A stretch of DNA of 64,000 nucleotides from Oligoflexales bacterium (GCA_947494335.1 CANLUT010000001.1:985649-1049648), one strand, 5' to 3'. Numbered from the stretch's first letter, positions 18,078-27,483 are shown. Numbers and translations are program-made. The notes: a model not told the origin generated them from the sequence alone.

Positions 18078-19961
18078 TTATAGCTCCCAAGATAGCCCGA
18101 GCACCAGAGAGTGACCTAATTTGTCTTTGTTCTGAATCGTTGTAGGAGCGTAACCAAACATAAAATTGATGTCACTAGATTCACTGACCTCGTGAGGAAG
18201 CAACAGAGCGTAGGTTCCAAGCGGTGCTTTGTCGAGATCAAGATTGTAGGAATTAATGATACGTGGTCTACCACGTCTTTTCTTGCCTTTCTTACTTTTA
18301 CCGGACGAGGCTGGATCACTTACAAATGCGTCAATGACGCCGACAACGTAGAGGCCTCCAAATGATGCCATGGAAAGACTTGCGTTCTGCTTGGCTTTTG
18401 CAATCACGTCTTTGCCTTGTTTTTCTTTTTGCGCGGTCTCCTCATCGTAAGCTTCCTGATCAGCTGGATCGATATTTTCACGCTCTGCCTGGCGTTCGGC
18501 CAAAATGGTGTTGACTTTCGTGGTATAGGAGGCAGCTGCATCAGAGTTTGATTTGTACATGAAAAGTGCTGCCGCTTCGCCGCCAAGGAAAACAAGTCCC
18601 TTGAATGCGCTACCTTTGCAGAACTGCCCAGCACCAAATGGCAGAATTTTGATAAATGCGCTGCAGTCATCTGAAGATGACTTCACTTTCTTTGCGCTGC
18701 GACTCGACATCGAGGTCGAAGGCAGTCGAGGTGGCGGAGGCATTCCGCTTCCAGATGGTTCTTTTGGCAACACAGGTTCCACAATTGGCTGGGCAGCTGC
18801 CATGGGGTCTTCCGGTGGAGGGCCAAGATAACCTCCATATGGATCGGCCACTGGCGGCGCTGCGTAAGGCTGGTAGACCGAGGGTGGTGGTGCTGGCGGT
18901 GCGTACGCATAAGGATTTGGCGGCGGCGCCATGTATCCACCGTAAGGTGAGGGCGGCGGATAAGATGGGTAGGCCGGGTAAGCAGGAGGTGCGTACATGG
19001 GCTGCGGTTGATACATCGGTGGTTGAGCGTACATTTGAGGAGGTTGATACATCGGCATAGCAGGCATCACGGGTTGAACTGGCGCTGGTGGTGGTGTCAC
19101 CATCTGCGGAGCAGTAACTGAAGGCATTGAGGGCTGCATAGGTAGCGGCGGATTAAATTCTGCCATAATTGGCTCGTCGCCAAATAGGCTGTCTTTAGAT
19201 GACTTTTTACCAACTGCTTGGGCATTACCCCCTGCCACAGGGTTAGGAAGAGGTATGGATGGTGTCTTGTTTTGTACCACAGGCTTCGGTTGTGGTTTGG
19301 GTTTTGGCTGAATTTTTTCAAGGTTGATTTTGACGACGCTCGTTTTGTTCTTCTCTAGTCTTACAGAGTTTCGAGCGGAGCGATGCCCAGGCGCTGCAAC
19401 CTCGATCACAACTGTTCCTGGATCGACATCAATTTCGTCACCTGCTGATCCATGGGCAATACCATCAATCCTTACAGAAGAATTCGGCGCATTTGAAAGA
19501 ACTTTGAGAATGGTGCGGTTTGACGGCTTCTTCGATACGGCAGCACCACGACTTCCAGCCTGCGGATTGGTACCAGCTTGAGTTGATGATGCTTTGACCG
19601 CATTAAAAAATGGAATGACTGATTCATCAACAACTTCATTGTCTTTTAGCTTGATCGCAGGGTTTGTTATCTTGGCTTTCTGAAAGGATGCTACTGCCGC
19701 GTTTTTATTGCCTGTCATGAATTGGGCTACACCGAGATACTTGTAAGTTTCGGCCAATTCGGGGCGGGTCTTCGCCTTTTTGAGAGCAGCCTTCAGCTGG
19801 GCTTCAGCGCCTTTAGCGTTATTTCTCATAAGAAGCTGCTGACCTGGTTTCCACGCCTGCGCCAAAGCGGTGTTTGTTAGCGTCGCCAAGAATACGGTAA
19901 GTGTGAAAATAATACGAGCCTTTGCCGCAAGCTTTTGCAGTCCTGGTTGTATTATGTTCAT
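18078..19961 (-). CDS. Envelope protein with TPR, PEGA domain and Pro/Tyr-rich linker
   Basis: 627 aa. The order is: signal peptide ending near ALAQA; TPR-like helices (about 40-120); a PEGA domain (about 150-215: SVRIDGIAHG, VVIEVAAPGHRSA); then about 180 residues of Pro, Met, Tyr and Gln repeats (MYQPPQMYAQPP-type). The C-terminal part carries FGAGQFCKGSAFKGLVFLGGE, shown in part, with hydrophobic segments resembling the DUF5683-type domain. It sits 44 bases downstream of the Ser/Thr kinase, which also carries a PEGA domain, and may be its substrate or envelope partner. ATG 19961 is chosen over TTG 19973; neither has a clear ribosome site. Confidence 0.75.
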   Translation of the reverse strand: MNIIQPGLQKLAAKARIIFTLTVFLATLTNTALAQAWKPGQQLLMRNNAKGAEAQLKAALKKAKTRPELAETYKYLGVAQFMTGNKNAAVASFQKAKITNPAIKLKDNEVVDESVIPFFNAVKASSTQAGTNPQAGSRGAAVSKKPSNRTILKVLSNAPNSSVRIDGIAHGSAGDEIDVDPGTVVIEVAAPGHRSARNSVRLEKNKTSVVKINLEKIQPKPKPQPKPVVQNKTPSIPLPNPVAGGNAQAVGKKSSKDSLFGDEPIMAEFNPPLPMQPSMPSVTAPQMVTPPPAPVQPVMPAMPMYQPPQMYAQPPMYQPQPMYAPPAYPAYPSYPPPSPYGGYMAPPPNPYAYAPPAPPPSVYQPYAAPPVADPYGGYLGPPPEDPMAAAQPIVEPVLPKEPSGSGMPPPPRLPSTSMSSRSAKKVKSSSDDCSAFIKILPFGAGQFCKGSAFKGLVFLGGEAAALFMYKSNSDAAASYTTKVNTILAERQAERENIDPADQEAYDEETAQKEKQGKDVIAKAKQNASLSMASFGGLYVVGVIDAFVSDPASSGKSKKGKKRRGRPRIINSYNLDLDKAPLGTYALLLPHEVSESSDINFMFGYAPTTIQNKDKLGHSLVLGLSWEL

Positions 19962-20005
19962 CAAGCTAGTCAAACTATTGATCCTCTATCGATACATGTT
20001 TAAAG

Positions 20006-22543
20006 CTATTCTTCCTTTGTGTTTGGATTCGTCTTGCTCTCCTTGAACTCCACGCTGAATGTTAATTGCTGAGCAGCGCCGGATAGGTCGATTCTCCGTC
20101 GCCGCGTGTCGCCGTTGTGCCGCATCATGACCTCGTAAATCCCCCGATCAAGACTTACTGTTTGTTGATTCTGCGAGAGAGTCAGTGTTTGTGTAGCGCG
20201 TGTTTCAATATTTTTAATAGTGACATCTGCGGGTGTCAGATTGGTGGCCAGGGTGAGGCGGTAGGCTCCGGATTTGCTCTGCTGGCTGTCACTGCGCTGC
20301 ATTTGGTATGGACCAAATTTCTGACGAGCGCCTGCTGTGATATTGATGATTTCCGTCTTGACGGTGTATCCTGCCCGTTTCAACTCAATTTTACGATTTC
20401 CTGAAGCGACCTCAATCCAGTTACTGGATGTTCCAAGGTCGTTGGTTGTTCCATGGCGACGCCCATCTATATATAGTTCTGCTGCCGGCATGCTGGAGAC
20501 TGTCAACTGCGCTTTTGCGGCTATTTGAGGTTGTACAATTGCTGACTTTTGTTGGCTAACATCGATGGCGGTACGCAAACTTGCTGAACTTATACCATCA
20601 TCAGTTTTTTCCTCGATCGTCGCCGGGTATGGCTTGAGCGATACCGGTGGAATCGCGACCATGGAGCTTGGGTTAACCGGCGCGGTATTTATTAGCGGAG
20701 TCTTGCCTACGGCGTTGGTGTTGACTTGCTTGATCTCAGGAGTACCTTTTTGGTTTTTTGGACGCTCTGCTTTTGACCCGGCCAGTTTTTTGTCTTTTGA
20801 GGTGTTTTTAATTCGTTCGTCGCCTGAGGTTGAGCTATTCGACACTGGAGAATTAGATTCTTTGATATCTTTTTGAGGAGTACTTGCAATAGCCGGTGGG
20901 GTCTGTGAGGCATCAACTAATGGTTTTGTTGAAGTCAAGATATCACTCTTCTTGCTATCGACTCGATTAGCTATATTTTTTCTGAGATCGTTTGCACTAG
21001 TTTTTTCTTTTTTGTTCTTCACAATCTGGTTAGAAAAGTTTTTGAAATGAATATTTGCATTGCGACTGGTTCCAAACCAAAGGATACCGGCAGCAATCAG
21101 CAGGAGAACGGCTGCTACGAATTTTCCGAAGCCATTGGATGATTGTCCATAATCATAATCATCACGGACCACATAACGGACTTTAGGTGCTTTTCTTGGA
21201 GCAGCAGGAACGATGCGCGAGACGGGTTTCATGTCACGACGCTTTTGTGGTGGAATCTGTTGCTGATATTGCATCTGTGACATAGGCCTCTGAGGAGCCT
21301 TTGCACTCGATTTTACATGATGCTGTTGTGGGACTTGAGTGAGCCTTTGCTGGTGCCTTCGTTCAGGCAGGTGCGCAGCAATAAAGTCAGGATTGTGGTG
21401 GCGCTTGGTAAGCTGAGGCACTGTGCGTGGAGGTAACAAATGATCCCGTCTGGTTGACCCCTGAGGTAGATTTGTTCCACTGATATCCGGACGCGGAATA
21501 GGTGAGCTTATAGCCTCTTGATTCCATTTCTTGACAGAGTTTTTCGACGGAGATTCAGATGTGATAGCTGTCTTCGGATGGCTGGTGTCTGGATTAATAA
21601 GAACGGTTGGAGCCGCTTTGTACTCTGTAACTCGCAAAATCTTTGCCAGGCGATCTCCGTAGGCCTTTGGATCCTTGAAACACCTTTCAAGTTCTTGCAA
21701 GCTACTCTCAAGCCCCATGGCCGAAAGCAATTGGTCAAGGATGACTCCAACCTCGTCGATTGATTGAGGTCGATTTTCTGGTAGAAGCTCCATGCACTTG
21801 ACGATGCATTGATCTATGTCTTGTGGAATTCCAGCCATCACAAATCGAGGATGCGCAAAGCCACCTCCAATGATTTTCATCGCGATATCAGCTGTCGAAG
21901 ATCCGGTGTATGGGAGTTTACCAGTTACCAGCTCATAGAACAGGACTCCTAAACTGTAGACATCACTGCGATGATCAACGTCTTTGCCGCGAATCTGCTC
22001 TGGCGACATGTAACTTGGCGAACCCATGAACATTCCAGTTTGCGTCATGCTGGTGATGCGCTGAATTTTTGCAATGCCAAAGTCCATCAATTTCACACCG
22101 CCATGATGCGTAATCATGACGTTTTCAGGCTTTACATCACGATGGACAACGCCATGCTCATGAGCGGTGTGGAGGGCGCGGCAGATCTCGCGTACGATAG
22201 AGGCTGCGATAACAGGGTGCAGCCATCCGTTTGGTGTTGTTTCCAAAATTTGCGCAAGATTTCTTCCGTGAATCAATTCAGTTACGATCCAAAGTTGCTT
22301 GGAGTCTTCTCCTGAGAAGTCAAAAATTTTCAGAATGTTAGGGTGATCAAATGCAGAAATGGCGCGTGCTTCATGCTGAAATCGAACCCGAATTTCATCG
22401 TGATTCTCATAGCGCTCTTTGAGAATTTTAATGGCAACATCGCGGCCGAGCTTTTCGTCAACCGCAACGTGAATAACCGCCATTCCGCCTTCGCCAATTT
22501 TGCGAAGGACGCGATAACGGTGGCCGATGAGTTCTCCACTCAT
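20006..22543 (-). CDS. Hanks-type Ser/Thr protein kinase with TM helix and C-terminal PEGA domain
   Basis: 845 aa. The N-terminal kinase domain (9-275) is complete: Gly loop GEGGMA (17-22), VAIK lysine K39, HRDVKPEN (134-141), DFG (154-156), and SPSYMSPEQ in the activation segment. A long Pro/Gln/His-rich linker follows. A single TM helix (FVAAVLLLIAAGILWF, near 475) comes next, then a Lys/Ser-rich periplasmic stalk and a PEGA domain (AELYIDGRRHGTT; IELKRAGY) near 690-760, ending with a second beta-rich repeat. It is a membrane-spanning signalling kinase whose extracytoplasmic domains probably bind envelope components. ATG 22543 is chosen, with GGGAG about 10 bases upstream. It is first in an operon with the PEGA/TPR gene and coaE. 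Confidence 0.92.
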   Translation of the reverse strand: MSGELIGHRYRVLRKIGEGGMAVIHVAVDEKLGRDVAIKILKERYENHDEIRVRFQHEARAISAFDHPNILKIFDFSGEDSKQLWIVTELIHGRNLAQILETTPNGWLHPVIAASIVREICRALHTAHEHGVVHRDVKPENVMITHHGGVKLMDFGIAKIQRITSMTQTGMFMGSPSYMSPEQIRGKDVDHRSDVYSLGVLFYELVTGKLPYTGSSTADIAMKIIGGGFAHPRFVMAGIPQDIDQCIVKCMELLPENRPQSIDEVGVILDQLLSAMGLESSLQELERCFKDPKAYGDRLAKILRVTEYKAAPTVLINPDTSHPKTAITSESPSKNSVKKWNQEAISSPIPRPDISGTNLPQGSTRRDHLLPPRTVPQLTKRHHNPDFIAAHLPERRHQQRLTQVPQQHHVKSSAKAPQRPMSQMQYQQQIPPQKRRDMKPVSRIVPAAPRKAPKVRYVVRDDYDYGQSSNGFGKFVAAVLLLIAAGILWFGTSRNANIHFKNFSNQIVKNKKEKTSANDLRKNIANRVDSKKSDILTSTKPLVDASQTPPAIASTPQKDIKESNSPVSNSSTSGDERIKNTSKDKKLAGSKAERPKNQKGTPEIKQVNTNAVGKTPLINTAPVNPSSMVAIPPVSLKPYPATIEEKTDDGISSASLRTAIDVSQQKSAIVQPQIAAKAQLTVSSMPAAELYIDGRRHGTTNDLGTSSNWIEVASGNRKIELKRAGYTVKTEIINITAGARQKFGPYQMQRSDSQQSKSGAYRLTLATNLTPADVTIKNIETRATQTLTLSQNQQTVSLDRGIYEVMMRHNGDTRRRRIDLSGAAQQLTFSVEFKESKTNPNTKEE

Positions 22544-22638
22544 GCCGATAGTACTCCCATCGAATTCCAAAAACGTGAATATTCGGGAGTTGTATCGGCA
22601 GATTTTTAGCTAAACATTAATGAGAGTTGCCCATGAAT

Positions 22639-22680
22639 AACGCCCCCGGAGCGCGCTTACAGGGGCCGGTAGAGGGCGTT
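22639..22680. terminator. Possible hairpin between the kinase and 5'-nucleotidase genes
   Basis: AACGCCC (22639-22645) pairs with GGGCGTT (22674-22680) and there are internal GC pairings. The T-tail is short on both strands. It lies past the stop of the nucleotidase gene (22732) on the minus strand, so it may be its terminator. Confidence 0.4.
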
Positions 22681-22731
22681 TGCTGCAACCAGTTAAAATT
22701 TAAATGTTAAAGACAATTTCTTGGGCGCACG

Positions 22732-24189
22732 TCAAGGGTCATGTGGCAAAATGTCATGAAAGCTCGAAAACCGCTTTTGAGGACTATAAAAACGCAGATT
22801 ACTCACGCGGCTGGTGTAAACGCAGGCAAAGCCCTCAACTTGGTAAGCGAATCGACTGCGTTCAAGTCCAACTTTCATTAACTCGCCCCAGGTTTCGTGA
22901 AGCGAGCTTTCCTTGCGTCCAAGCAGGTCTTTGATCTCGTTATCAAGCTGATCTAAAATTGGCGCTTTACCAGAAATTTTAGCCGCGTACTTGTCACGTT
23001 CTTTTTCCAAATGGTGGGCCTTTTTGGCGTCACCCTCCCTGCCTGCGATCTGGATATGTCTTTTGATCGACATCAGCTTGGAACGGATGATTTGAATTTC
23101 CTCGTCCAAAGCCTCCCGCTCGTTGGTTTTTTGCTGAATATGCTGAAAGATAGGTTTTAACTCAGCTAGTTTTTCAAGCTCGTGCTCAAGTTCCTCTACA
23201 ACAAGCAGAGTTCTCCAGTTTAGTTTTCCTTTTGATTGCATAATGTCGCCAAATATATGGTCACCCACATATAAAATCTCATCGCCGCGGTATTTAGTTA
23301 GTTTCTGAAATAAACCTGCATTGCCTCCCTGGTAAACTCTTTTGGGAAGTAAATTTGCAGAATGAGACTTTAAAAGCCCGCTTTCCGTCATCACTTCCAG
23401 AAACGGCTGGCTGCCGGTGAAAAACCCAGGCTTCCCCGATGAAACAATTGTGACGTCAAAATAATCACGCCACGACGGAAACTCATCGTGCTCCTGATCC
23501 AGGATGTAGCTCATCATGCGATTGGTGTATTCCCAGCCGGAGTTTGTAAGCAAAAAAAGTGATTTTCCACCGTCGATCAATCGAGTGAGTGCTGTTGATA
23601 AATATTTGTCTTTGCGGATGAAGCGTCCGGGGTCTGCCATGACCACGTTTTTGATGCTGCCATCAGCGTGACTGAGATCTATAAACCGACGCAAATCTCC
23701 GTATACATCACGGTAAGTTTTGCTGATTTTTTTCGGATTGCGATCCATGTAGTCGACGATCTCAACAAAAAGCTGAACCTCGCTGAGAGCGAAGAAGGTG
23801 TCTACGCTCAGAAATTCCTGTGCTTTGAAAGATTCACTATTGTAGAGACGGTGACGCGTTTCCTTGTCAAGAGGAGTGGTTCCGTGAAATGCAGTCTTAA
23901 CGTATTTATGCCCGTCAACCTTCAGGAGGTTTCCGCGTTCCATATCGACGAGTAAGCCGCGAATCAGAAAATTTGGCTTGAATTCAAGGTCCGCAAGTTC
24001 CTCCGGGTATCCGGCTTCAATGAATTTCTTTAGTGTTTCCCTGAATGCCAACGATTCAAAAGCTTCGCGGTTGTACATCACAAGGGTGTGATCCATGTCA
24101 AAACCAATGGCTTTGATCCGCTCCATATTCAGCGCGCGGTTAACGTACATGCGTTGCCATTTTTCTAATTTGCTGTATGGACTGGCCAA
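22732..24189 (-). CDS. HAD-family 5'-nucleotidase (IMP/GMP-specific type)
   Basis: 485 aa, PF05761-like. The HAD nucleophile motif DMDHTLVMY lies near residue 30, with FLLTNSGWEYTN (motif II Thr/Ser) and VGDHIFGDIMQSK (motif III acidic pair). The C-terminus has a Lys/Glu-rich coiled-coil insert (about 345-430) and ends in YSPQKRFSSFHDILPHD. Family members dephosphorylate IMP, GMP or dGMP to nucleosides. That would fit the purine genes and nucleoside importer further along, but there is no operon link. It is cytoplasmic, without a signal peptide. Confidence 0.87.
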   Translation of the reverse strand: MASPYSKLEKWQRMYVNRALNMERIKAIGFDMDHTLVMYNREAFESLAFRETLKKFIEAGYPEELADLEFKPNFLIRGLLVDMERGNLLKVDGHKYVKTAFHGTTPLDKETRHRLYNSESFKAQEFLSVDTFFALSEVQLFVEIVDYMDRNPKKISKTYRDVYGDLRRFIDLSHADGSIKNVVMADPGRFIRKDKYLSTALTRLIDGGKSLFLLTNSGWEYTNRMMSYILDQEHDEFPSWRDYFDVTIVSSGKPGFFTGSQPFLEVMTESGLLKSHSANLLPKRVYQGGNAGLFQKLTKYRGDEILYVGDHIFGDIMQSKGKLNWRTLLVVEELEHELEKLAELKPIFQHIQQKTNEREALDEEIQIIRSKLMSIKRHIQIAGREGDAKKAHHLEKERDKYAAKISGKAPILDQLDNEIKDLLGRKESSLHETWGELMKVGLERSRFAYQVEGFACVYTSRVSNLRFYSPQKRFSSFHDILPHDP

Positions 24190-24225
24190 AGAAATTCCTC
24201 GTAATTGATCGGGAGAAAAAAGTTT

Positions 24226-24831
24226 CTATTTTTTTGGGGCCGTTAAGAATTTTACGCCCACTTGAACTTTTAACTTTCCTTTTAGATCCATGAATTTTCT
24301 GTTGTAGACCACTTCTCCATTCAGTGTGGTCCAATGCTTGCCATCAATGGCAACACTTATGTTCGAGAGAACAGATCCCGGTGCAAACGGCTTTGTTGTC
24401 CGATTGATGCGCAGGGATAAACCAGAGGCCGACATATCCATCAACTGCCGGCGCAGCTTGGTTTTTCCGTCATACGGGTTTATGATCTCCGCGATGACGT
24501 TTTCGTCCGGCGTGAACATGAAACGCTCCGACTGGCGTGTCTCCTCGATGAGAGAGTTTTCCTGGATTTCAAACGCCATGGATACGCCACGTGGATGGAC
24601 GTCGGTGGACTGAAATCTAAGCATTTTACACTGCAAAAAAAATTTTTCGCCCTTTGCGAATCGGCTGATGAATTCTGGTTTAACCATATTTTCAAGGACG
24701 ACCGTGTTCCCATCAATTTCTTTGATGATAGTCTGAAATGCGATATCAAGCCCGCTGCTGCTGATTAAAACTGGAGTTTTCGAGCGCTTGCAGTCATTGA
24801 GCACTACTGGAACATCCTGATTTTGAATCAC
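24226..24831 (-). CDS. PilZ-domain protein (predicted c-di-GMP receptor)
   Basis: 201 aa. The N-terminal beta-rich half (1-95) resembles the YcgR-N/PilZN fold. The C-terminal PilZ domain has both nucleotide motifs: R99QSER103 (RxxxR) and D132MSASG137 (D/N-x-S-x-x-G). Such proteins bind cyclic di-GMP and switch partner proteins controlling motility or exopolysaccharide. Its start codon overlaps the stop of the TPR-barrel gene (24828-24831, ATGA), giving tight translational coupling. It has no signal peptide, so it works in the cytoplasm while its operon partner is in the outer membrane. Confidence 0.9.
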   Translation of the reverse strand: MIQNQDVPVVLNDCKRSKTPVLISSSGLDIAFQTIIKEIDGNTVVLENMVKPEFISRFAKGEKFFLQCKMLRFQSTDVHPRGVSMAFEIQENSLIEETRQSERFMFTPDENVIAEIINPYDGKTKLRRQLMDMSASGLSLRINRTTKPFAPGSVLSNISVAIDGKHWTTLNGEVVYNRKFMDLKGKLKVQVGVKFLTAPKK

Positions 24832-26588
24832 TGTTCGGCGTCCTTTGTAAATGCTGCATCAGCAAATCTTTCGGTCATGCGTGACACCCGTTTTGTACCC
24901 GGAAATGCCCAGATGGCACTGAACCAAATGGTATTTTTGCTCCCGGAATAAACTTTGAGGTTGCTACTATTTTCAACCATCGTGTAGGTGCCCTCAAAGC
25001 GCGTATTGGTACTTTTGTTATAATATAAGCCAATTTGGATCATGTTGCCAGTGTCAGACCGTGGGCAAGATGCAGGTGTCCCCTCGTTTGTGTTGGGTAC
25101 TAAAGCTCCGCATCCTCCAGTTTTGATGTGAGGGAGCTTGTAATCATCTTGATAAAAGCCAACCAGAGCAGACGCTCCGATGCCTTTATAAATGTTATAG
25201 TCGGCGGATGCTATGCCGCCGCGCCGCGTGTAGTCCAGCCAGTAGTCGTTGTAAATAAACTCATATTGAAAAATATCGAAGCTAGTCTCTAGTCTTTGTG
25301 CTGGATAGTCCATGGCGTGCGTAAAAGCGACGCTAACGGCAGGGTCACCGTTGTTTCCCAATAGGTCATGGGTTTTATTGCTGTGTTCGGGGCTCTGATT
25401 ATGTATTTCTTTTCTTAAATAGAGGGAAAACATTGAGCGCATAGTTGGCGACCATGACCATCCGACCCAAGGCAAAAGCAACTGCGTATCTGTTTGCGAT
25501 GTTACAACTTTGAGGGATGACTCGTCTGGGCTTGGAAAAAAACTTGATCCTAGTCTCTGAAACTCAAGTCTACCATATGCGCCCACGAATAAGTTGTCAG
25601 TTATCTGCCGGCGCACATCGCCAAAGAACTGGTGGCTTCGTTCGAGCATGTCGCCACGCAGCGGGAAATAATCAAGGCTTAGGCCTTCTTCAAACCACGA
25701 CAAAATACCGTTTATATCCATCAGCCATTGCTGCTTATACGTGTAGCCGGCAAATGACGTCGCGCCTTTCTGGCGCATTGGACCGATACCAATGGATGCG
25801 TTGACTGTCATTGCGGTATCGGTGACAGGTGGCCTGACAAGTGTGCCGGAACCATCTTCCGTCCGTATCGGCTCGTAGCCAGTTGTCTCGATGTTGAGGC
25901 CTCCGACCTGAACCCTCCAGAAATGTGGCACTTTAAAAAGCGACCACGGATGATACTTAAATATTGTCAACTCTGGATCCGGGCGCTCAAATCCTGAGAT
26001 GTCGTCTCTGGTTTTGTTTTCAGACATTGATTTCAATAGGTCTTTAACGTTCTGCGCCTCGGGACCTCGCGGGAACTTTTGCGCATAAGTTGTCAGCCAT
26101 TGTCTTGCTTTGGCGTCATCCGCGGCACGGTAGTGCGCTACCGCCAGTTCATACGTCGCCTTGGCTCCGTATTCGTCCGGCCAATTCGCAGCAAACTCCC
26201 AGTAGCGAATAGCCTCTTTCTCCGCCCCGAGAACTGCGATGCACATGCCTTGGTAAAAATAGTTAAATGACTTGTCGGGAGATTGGCGTTGAATACGCTG
26301 CAGGGTTTGCAGAGCTAGCTTAACCTGTCCTGAATGATAGTAGGCGGCGGCCAGCTGATTCCAGGCGCGGTAGTCCGCAGGGAACGAGCGCAGGTGTTTT
26401 CGGTAGAAGGGAATAGCCCTGTCCCAGTTTCCCTTTGCGAATTCCCCTTGAGCGGTCGCATAGAGGTTTTGCGGCATCCCAGGCTTAGATTGTGGAGCGT
26501 TTGGCGCGCTTTTTGCGTCATTGTGCCAGGGTGACGTAACCATTAGCATGATAAAAAGAAACCCTTTTATCCATCGGCAGGTCAGCAT
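24828..26588 (-). CDS. TPR-domain outer membrane beta-barrel protein
   Basis: 586 aa. Signal peptide (RWIKGFLFIMLMVTS, cleavage near KSA), then about four TPR units (45-190; ANGDFxKAxxFY-type helices such as KGNWDRAIPFYRKHL and GQVKLALQTLQRI). From about 215 to the end is an aromatic-rich, alternating beta pattern typical of a large outer-membrane barrel (SFAGYTYKQQWLMDI; TRFEGTYTMVE; IWFSAIWAF). This order resembles the exopolysaccharide exporters PgaA and BcsC, though I see no direct sequence signature of either. It overlaps the downstream PilZ gene by 4 bases. ATG 26588 has GAGGGG 6 bases before it and shares CATG with the start of the opposite gene. Confidence 0.75.
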   Translation of the reverse strand: MLTCRWIKGFLFIMLMVTSPWHNDAKSAPNAPQSKPGMPQNLYATAQGEFAKGNWDRAIPFYRKHLRSFPADYRAWNQLAAAYYHSGQVKLALQTLQRIQRQSPDKSFNYFYQGMCIAVLGAEKEAIRYWEFAANWPDEYGAKATYELAVAHYRAADDAKARQWLTTYAQKFPRGPEAQNVKDLLKSMSENKTRDDISGFERPDPELTIFKYHPWSLFKVPHFWRVQVGGLNIETTGYEPIRTEDGSGTLVRPPVTDTAMTVNASIGIGPMRQKGATSFAGYTYKQQWLMDINGILSWFEEGLSLDYFPLRGDMLERSHQFFGDVRRQITDNLFVGAYGRLEFQRLGSSFFPSPDESSLKVVTSQTDTQLLLPWVGWSWSPTMRSMFSLYLRKEIHNQSPEHSNKTHDLLGNNGDPAVSVAFTHAMDYPAQRLETSFDIFQYEFIYNDYWLDYTRRGGIASADYNIYKGIGASALVGFYQDDYKLPHIKTGGCGALVPNTNEGTPASCPRSDTGNMIQIGLYYNKSTNTRFEGTYTMVENSSNLKVYSGSKNTIWFSAIWAFPGTKRVSRMTERFADAAFTKDAEQ

Positions 26589-27483
26589 GAGCGCCCCTCA
26601 TTTAAAGACTGGAGACGGCTCTCGCGGCAAGCGAGAATCAGCTTGCGTGGGAATTCATTTGTCGGGGCCCAATGCCAAGAAATCAGCACTCGTAGTCCTC
26701 GTTAACAGTCAGGAAGGTTCTCAGTTTTTATCATTATATGAAAAGATTGGCTCAGTTGGCAGTTTATTTTCTGACGAGCGCATTATTGATATTTTGAAAC
26801 TGGTTCCGTCGCTGGACGCGGTCTTCGTGGACTGCCCGATTTCTGAGCCGCCTTGCGTCAATTGTGAGCGGCCCGTTTGCCCTGGAGTTGTGCGATGTGA
26901 GGACGTAGCTGTCGGTATGATGATGGCTATCGAACAAAAACGCGGACGCAAAGGCGGCCACAAGCTTCGCCCACTTAATCCGCAAAATCTGAGGCTTTGG
27001 GATGCTATGTACGGTCGGGGAGGAGAGTTTGGAAAAATGGAGCCGACCTACAGCGCAAATTTGGCTCCGCTCGTGGTGAGAGCCAAAACCTTACAGCGCC
27101 GACTGCGTATGGATTTGCCGAAAATTGATCTGCGGGAAACCCATGTGCCATTTCTCTTGAAACAATTGGAAGTGACGTTCGATAGACCTGGGTGGTCGAC
27201 AAACTATCGTAACTTTGAAGCGGGGTTTGAGACTCGCTGCGAGGTTCTCTCTGAGATTGCGGCCAAGAGAACGGCGAAAGTGATGCCCAAGCTCAACATC
27301 AATTTGACCGAAGATGCCATTGATTCTGTGGCAGCCAGTGTGGAGTCGTTTCATGCGTTTATGGCGGCAGCCATGGCCCATTGGTCTCAAATTGGCTTAG
27401 CTAGAGATCGCACGCCCTATTTTCAAGAAAATTTGGGCTGGGTCGACCTACTCAAAGCCGAGGCGGCGCAGATTAATCCTTAA
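26587..27483 (+). CDS. DUF429-like predicted RNase H-fold protein
   Basis: 298 aa. The N-terminus has the beta-strand pattern of an RNase H-like fold (CVGIHLSGPNAKKSALVVL, then DAVFVDCPISEPP). DUF429 proteins show a similar VD-x-P element. A Cys cluster (CVNCERPVCPGVVRC, residues about 96-110) could bind zinc. The C-terminal helix DSVAASVESFHAFMAAAMAHW matches the last helix of such folds. The assignment is by pattern only. ATG 26587 overlaps the divergent start at 26588; an in-frame ATG at 26548 lacks a ribosome site. Its stop overlaps the stop of the convergent aminotransferase gene. Confidence 0.55.
   Translation: MSAPHLKTGDGSRGKRESACVGIHLSGPNAKKSALVVLVNSQEGSQFLSLYEKIGSVGSLFSDERIIDILKLVPSLDAVFVDCPISEPPCVNCERPVCPGVVRCEDVAVGMMMAIEQKRGRKGGHKLRPLNPQNLRLWDAMYGRGGEFGKMEPTYSANLAPLVVRAKTLQRRLRMDLPKIDLRETHVPFLLKQLEVTFDRPGWSTNYRNFEAGFETRCEVLSEIAAKRTAKVMPKLNINLTEDAIDSVAASVESFHAFMAAAMAHWSQIGLARDRTPYFQENLGWVDLLKAEAAQINP

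Noticed and set aside
18078-19973. Pro/Tyr repeats as a collagen-like or prion-like surface protein
   Set aside because: The repeats form a linker between a PEGA domain and a C-terminal domain; nothing supports an independent function.
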